Assembly: GCA_023819545.1 (NCBI GenBank)
Contig: JAMWCA010000020.1
Coordinates: 1-14,254, forward strand
Direction of reading: 5' to 3'
From: Candidatus Omnitrophota bacterium
GTDB lineage: Bacteria > Ratteibacteria > UBA8468 > B48-G9 > JAFGKM01
Length of the DNA stretch: 14,254 bases
Shown: positions 13,198 to 14,254 of the stretch, one piece after another
Numbering within the stretch: position 1 is the first letter of the stretch
How the letters are laid out: every line of letters starts with the position of its first letter
Notes under the pieces: model-generated
What the model was told of the DNA's origin: nothing
The model's database searches: none
What the model saw: only the letters and a program-made list of their open reading frames with translations
Made by a program: the position numbers and the translations under genes

Positions 13198-13711
13198 AAA
13201 TATAAACAAGAAAAATCTTAAAGATACACCAAAAAGGGTTGCAAAAATGTATGTAGAAATTTTTAGTGGAATAGATATTGACCCGAAAAAAGTGCTCGGG
13301 AAAGTTTTTAAGGAGGATTATAACGAACTTGTTCTAATTAAGGATATAAATTTCTATTCAATATGCGAACATCATTTTCTACCATTTTTTGGGAAAGCAC
13401 ATATTGCTTATTTACCAGATGGTAATAATGTTGTAGGAATAAGTAAGATTGCGCGTCTTGTAGATGTTCTTTCAAAAAGGCCTCAATTGCAGGAAAGGAT
13501 GACAAATCAAATAGTTGATATAATTATGAATGTTTTAACGCCACAGGGGGCAATGGCAATAGTTGAAGCAGAACATATGTGTATGATAATGAGAGGAATA
13601 AAAAAGCCAGGAACAAAAATAGTAACAAGTGCTATGAGAGGGATTTTTTTAAGGGATTTAAGAACAAGGACAGAAGCACTTAATTTAATCTCTCCTTCCA
13701 AATCTATTTAG
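13142..13711 (+). CDS. folE: GTP cyclohydrolase I (FolE)
   Basis: The 189-residue enzyme converts GTP to 7,8-dihydroneopterin triphosphate, the entry to folate and, in some bacteria, to queuosine. KDTPKRVAKMYVEIFSGI (27-44) is the family N-terminal signature. The zinc site is visible as SICEHHFLPFFGKAHIAYLP (73-92, ligands C75 and H78) and EHMCMIMRG (144-152, C147), with the conserved SKRPQLQERMTNQI (111-124). The length agrees with type I FolE. It overlaps the ftsH end by 56 bases in another frame, closing the operon. Its stop (13709-13711) directly abuts the stop of the converging small membrane-protein gene, leaving no space for a terminator between them. Confidence 0.96.
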   Translation: MDIMKIEKGMKLIIEGLGENINKKNLKDTPKRVAKMYVEIFSGIDIDPKKVLGKVFKEDYNELVLIKDINFYSICEHHFLPFFGKAHIAYLPDGNNVVGISKIARLVDVLSKRPQLQERMTNQIVDIIMNVLTPQGAMAIVEAEHMCMIMRGIKKPGTKIVTSAMRGIFLRDLRTRTEALNLISPSKSI

Positions 13712-13885
13712 TTATTTTATAAAAGGAGAAAGTAATAAAGCAATCCCTGCTATCATTAAGATAATTCCAGCAACTGCAATGATATCAGAGACAGATTCTT
13801 TTTCATATGAAACTTTTGGTTTAAATGTTAAAAAAATCCCTCCTATCAATAATAAAAAACCAAAAATTAAATATGCTGGTTTCAT
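13712..13885 (-). CDS. Small two-helix membrane protein (57 residues)
   Basis: The minus strand from the ATG at 13885 encodes 57 residues starting MKPAYLIFGFLLLIGGIFLTF. It has two hydrophobic helices (about 4-20 and 35-54) joined by a charged loop KPKVSYEKESVSD, giving a helical hairpin. AAGGAG lies 6 bases before the ATG and overlaps the end of mtaB, whose stop is 3 bases upstream, so the gene is in an operon with mtaB. The second helix is rich in Gly, Ala, Ile and Leu (IIAVAGIILMIAGIALLLSPF). I recognise no family, and no function can be assigned. A clean binding site, exact operon fit and balanced helix-loop-helix layout argue it is a real gene despite its size. Confidence 0.75.
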   Translation of the reverse strand: MKPAYLIFGFLLLIGGIFLTFKPKVSYEKESVSDIIAVAGIILMIAGIALLLSPFIK

Positions 13886-13888
13886 AGT

Positions 13889-14254
13889 TTACTCCTTATT
13901 TTGATTTAAGATTTTGCTTAAAAGAGAACTTTTATAAATCTTTTGAGGTATTACAGAAATAATCTCATTTTTTAAATCTTGTTGTGAATTTACTATAACA
14001 GGTATATAATTTTCCGAATATCCCTTCCAGAAATTGTCCATCTTTTTTTCAATTAAAACATTCAATCTCTTTCCAACAAATTCTTCCATAACTTTTTTTC
14101 TTGAATTTTCAGCAATTTCTAAAATTTTTTCAAACCTTTCTCTTTTTATCTTTTCATCAACTTTATCAGGTAAATTTATCGCAAAAGTTCCTTTTCTCTC
14201 AGAATAAGGGAAAATATGAACTTTTAAAAATTTTATTTTACCAATAGCAATACA
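13889..14254 (-). CDS. mtaB: MtaB-type tRNA methylthiotransferase (partial, C-terminal end)
   Basis: The minus-strand frame enters at the window edge and runs 121 codons to the TAA at 13889-13891. KVHIFPYSERKGTFAINLPDKV is the end of the radical-SAM core in the MiaB/MtaB family, where F-x-YS-x-R-x-GT is highly conserved. It is followed by a helix (KRERFEKILEIAENSRKKVMEEFVGK) and the start of the TRAM-like domain (RLNVLIEKK ... GYSENYIPVIV). MtaB adds a methylthio group to t6A37 in ANN-decoding tRNAs using two [4Fe-4S] clusters. The cluster-binding N-terminal part is outside the window, so MtaB and MiaB cannot be separated with complete confidence; the HIFPYSERKGT form favours MtaB. The ATG inside it at 14089 is internal, not a start. 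Confidence 0.88.
   Translation of the reverse strand, partial: CIAIGKIKFLKVHIFPYSERKGTFAINLPDKVDEKIKRERFEKILEIAENSRKKVMEEFVGKRLNVLIEKKMDNFWKGYSENYIPVIVNSQQDLKNEIISVIPQKIYKSSLLSKILNQNKE

Overview
The window is very AT-rich, with AGA/AGG arginines, ATA isoleucines and strong AGGAGG-type ribosome binding sites. It encodes enzymes for heptose nucleotide precursors of LPS (GmhA, RfaE2), which points to a Gram-negative, diderm bacterium. A ThiD2-ThiE fusion, an AmaP/Asp23 protein and FtsH packed into one operon suggest a deep-branching or uncultivated lineage. I cannot name the phylum from sequence alone.

Left edge, minus strand (1-1772): a two-gene operon of a DUF523-DUF1722 (YbgA/TudS-like) protein and a class I DNA photolyase that runs off the window. 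The two reading frames overlap by 8 bases. A sigma70-type promoter for this operon faces away from the arsR promoter in the 1773-1936 intergenic region.

Centre left, plus strand (1913-7261): a thiol/metalloid cluster. In order it holds an ArsR repressor with a CVC metal site, a Met/Cys-rich 69-residue protein, an ArsP-type permease, an ArsD-like protein with vicinal cysteines, an FmdB-type zinc ribbon, a second ArsR-family regulator, a stand-alone HdrA N-terminal-like cysteine protein, a decayed half-size permease, a CcdA/DsbD-type membrane electron carrier and an exported redoxin. The promoters before arsR and before the permease carry the same 20-base element (15 of 20 positions identical), at 1911-1930 and 2742-2761. 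This is the best candidate for the ArsR operator and suggests arsR and the permease unit form one regulon. Organic or inorganic arsenic is the most likely substrate, but copper, zinc, antimony or reactive sulfur cannot be excluded. The latter half (ArsR2, HdrA-like, CcdA, redoxin) looks like thiol-redox support.

Centre right, plus strand (7373-13711): after a promoter at 7311-7338 comes a tightly packed run of a GH4 glycosidase (TTG start), amaP, gmhA, rfaE2, thiD2-thiE, ftsH and folE. Most junctions from amaP onward overlap, by 23 to 56 bases, which suggests one transcript with translational coupling. It joins sugar hydrolysis, envelope homeostasis, heptose activation, thiamin and folate/pterin synthesis, and membrane proteolysis.

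Right edge, minus strand (13712-14254): the C-terminal part of an MtaB-type tRNA methylthiotransferase followed by an unlisted 57-residue two-helix membrane protein. The stop codon of the latter directly abuts the folE stop. There is no gene-free stretch over 300 bases, and I see no RNA genes, CRISPR arrays, insertion sequences or attachment sites.
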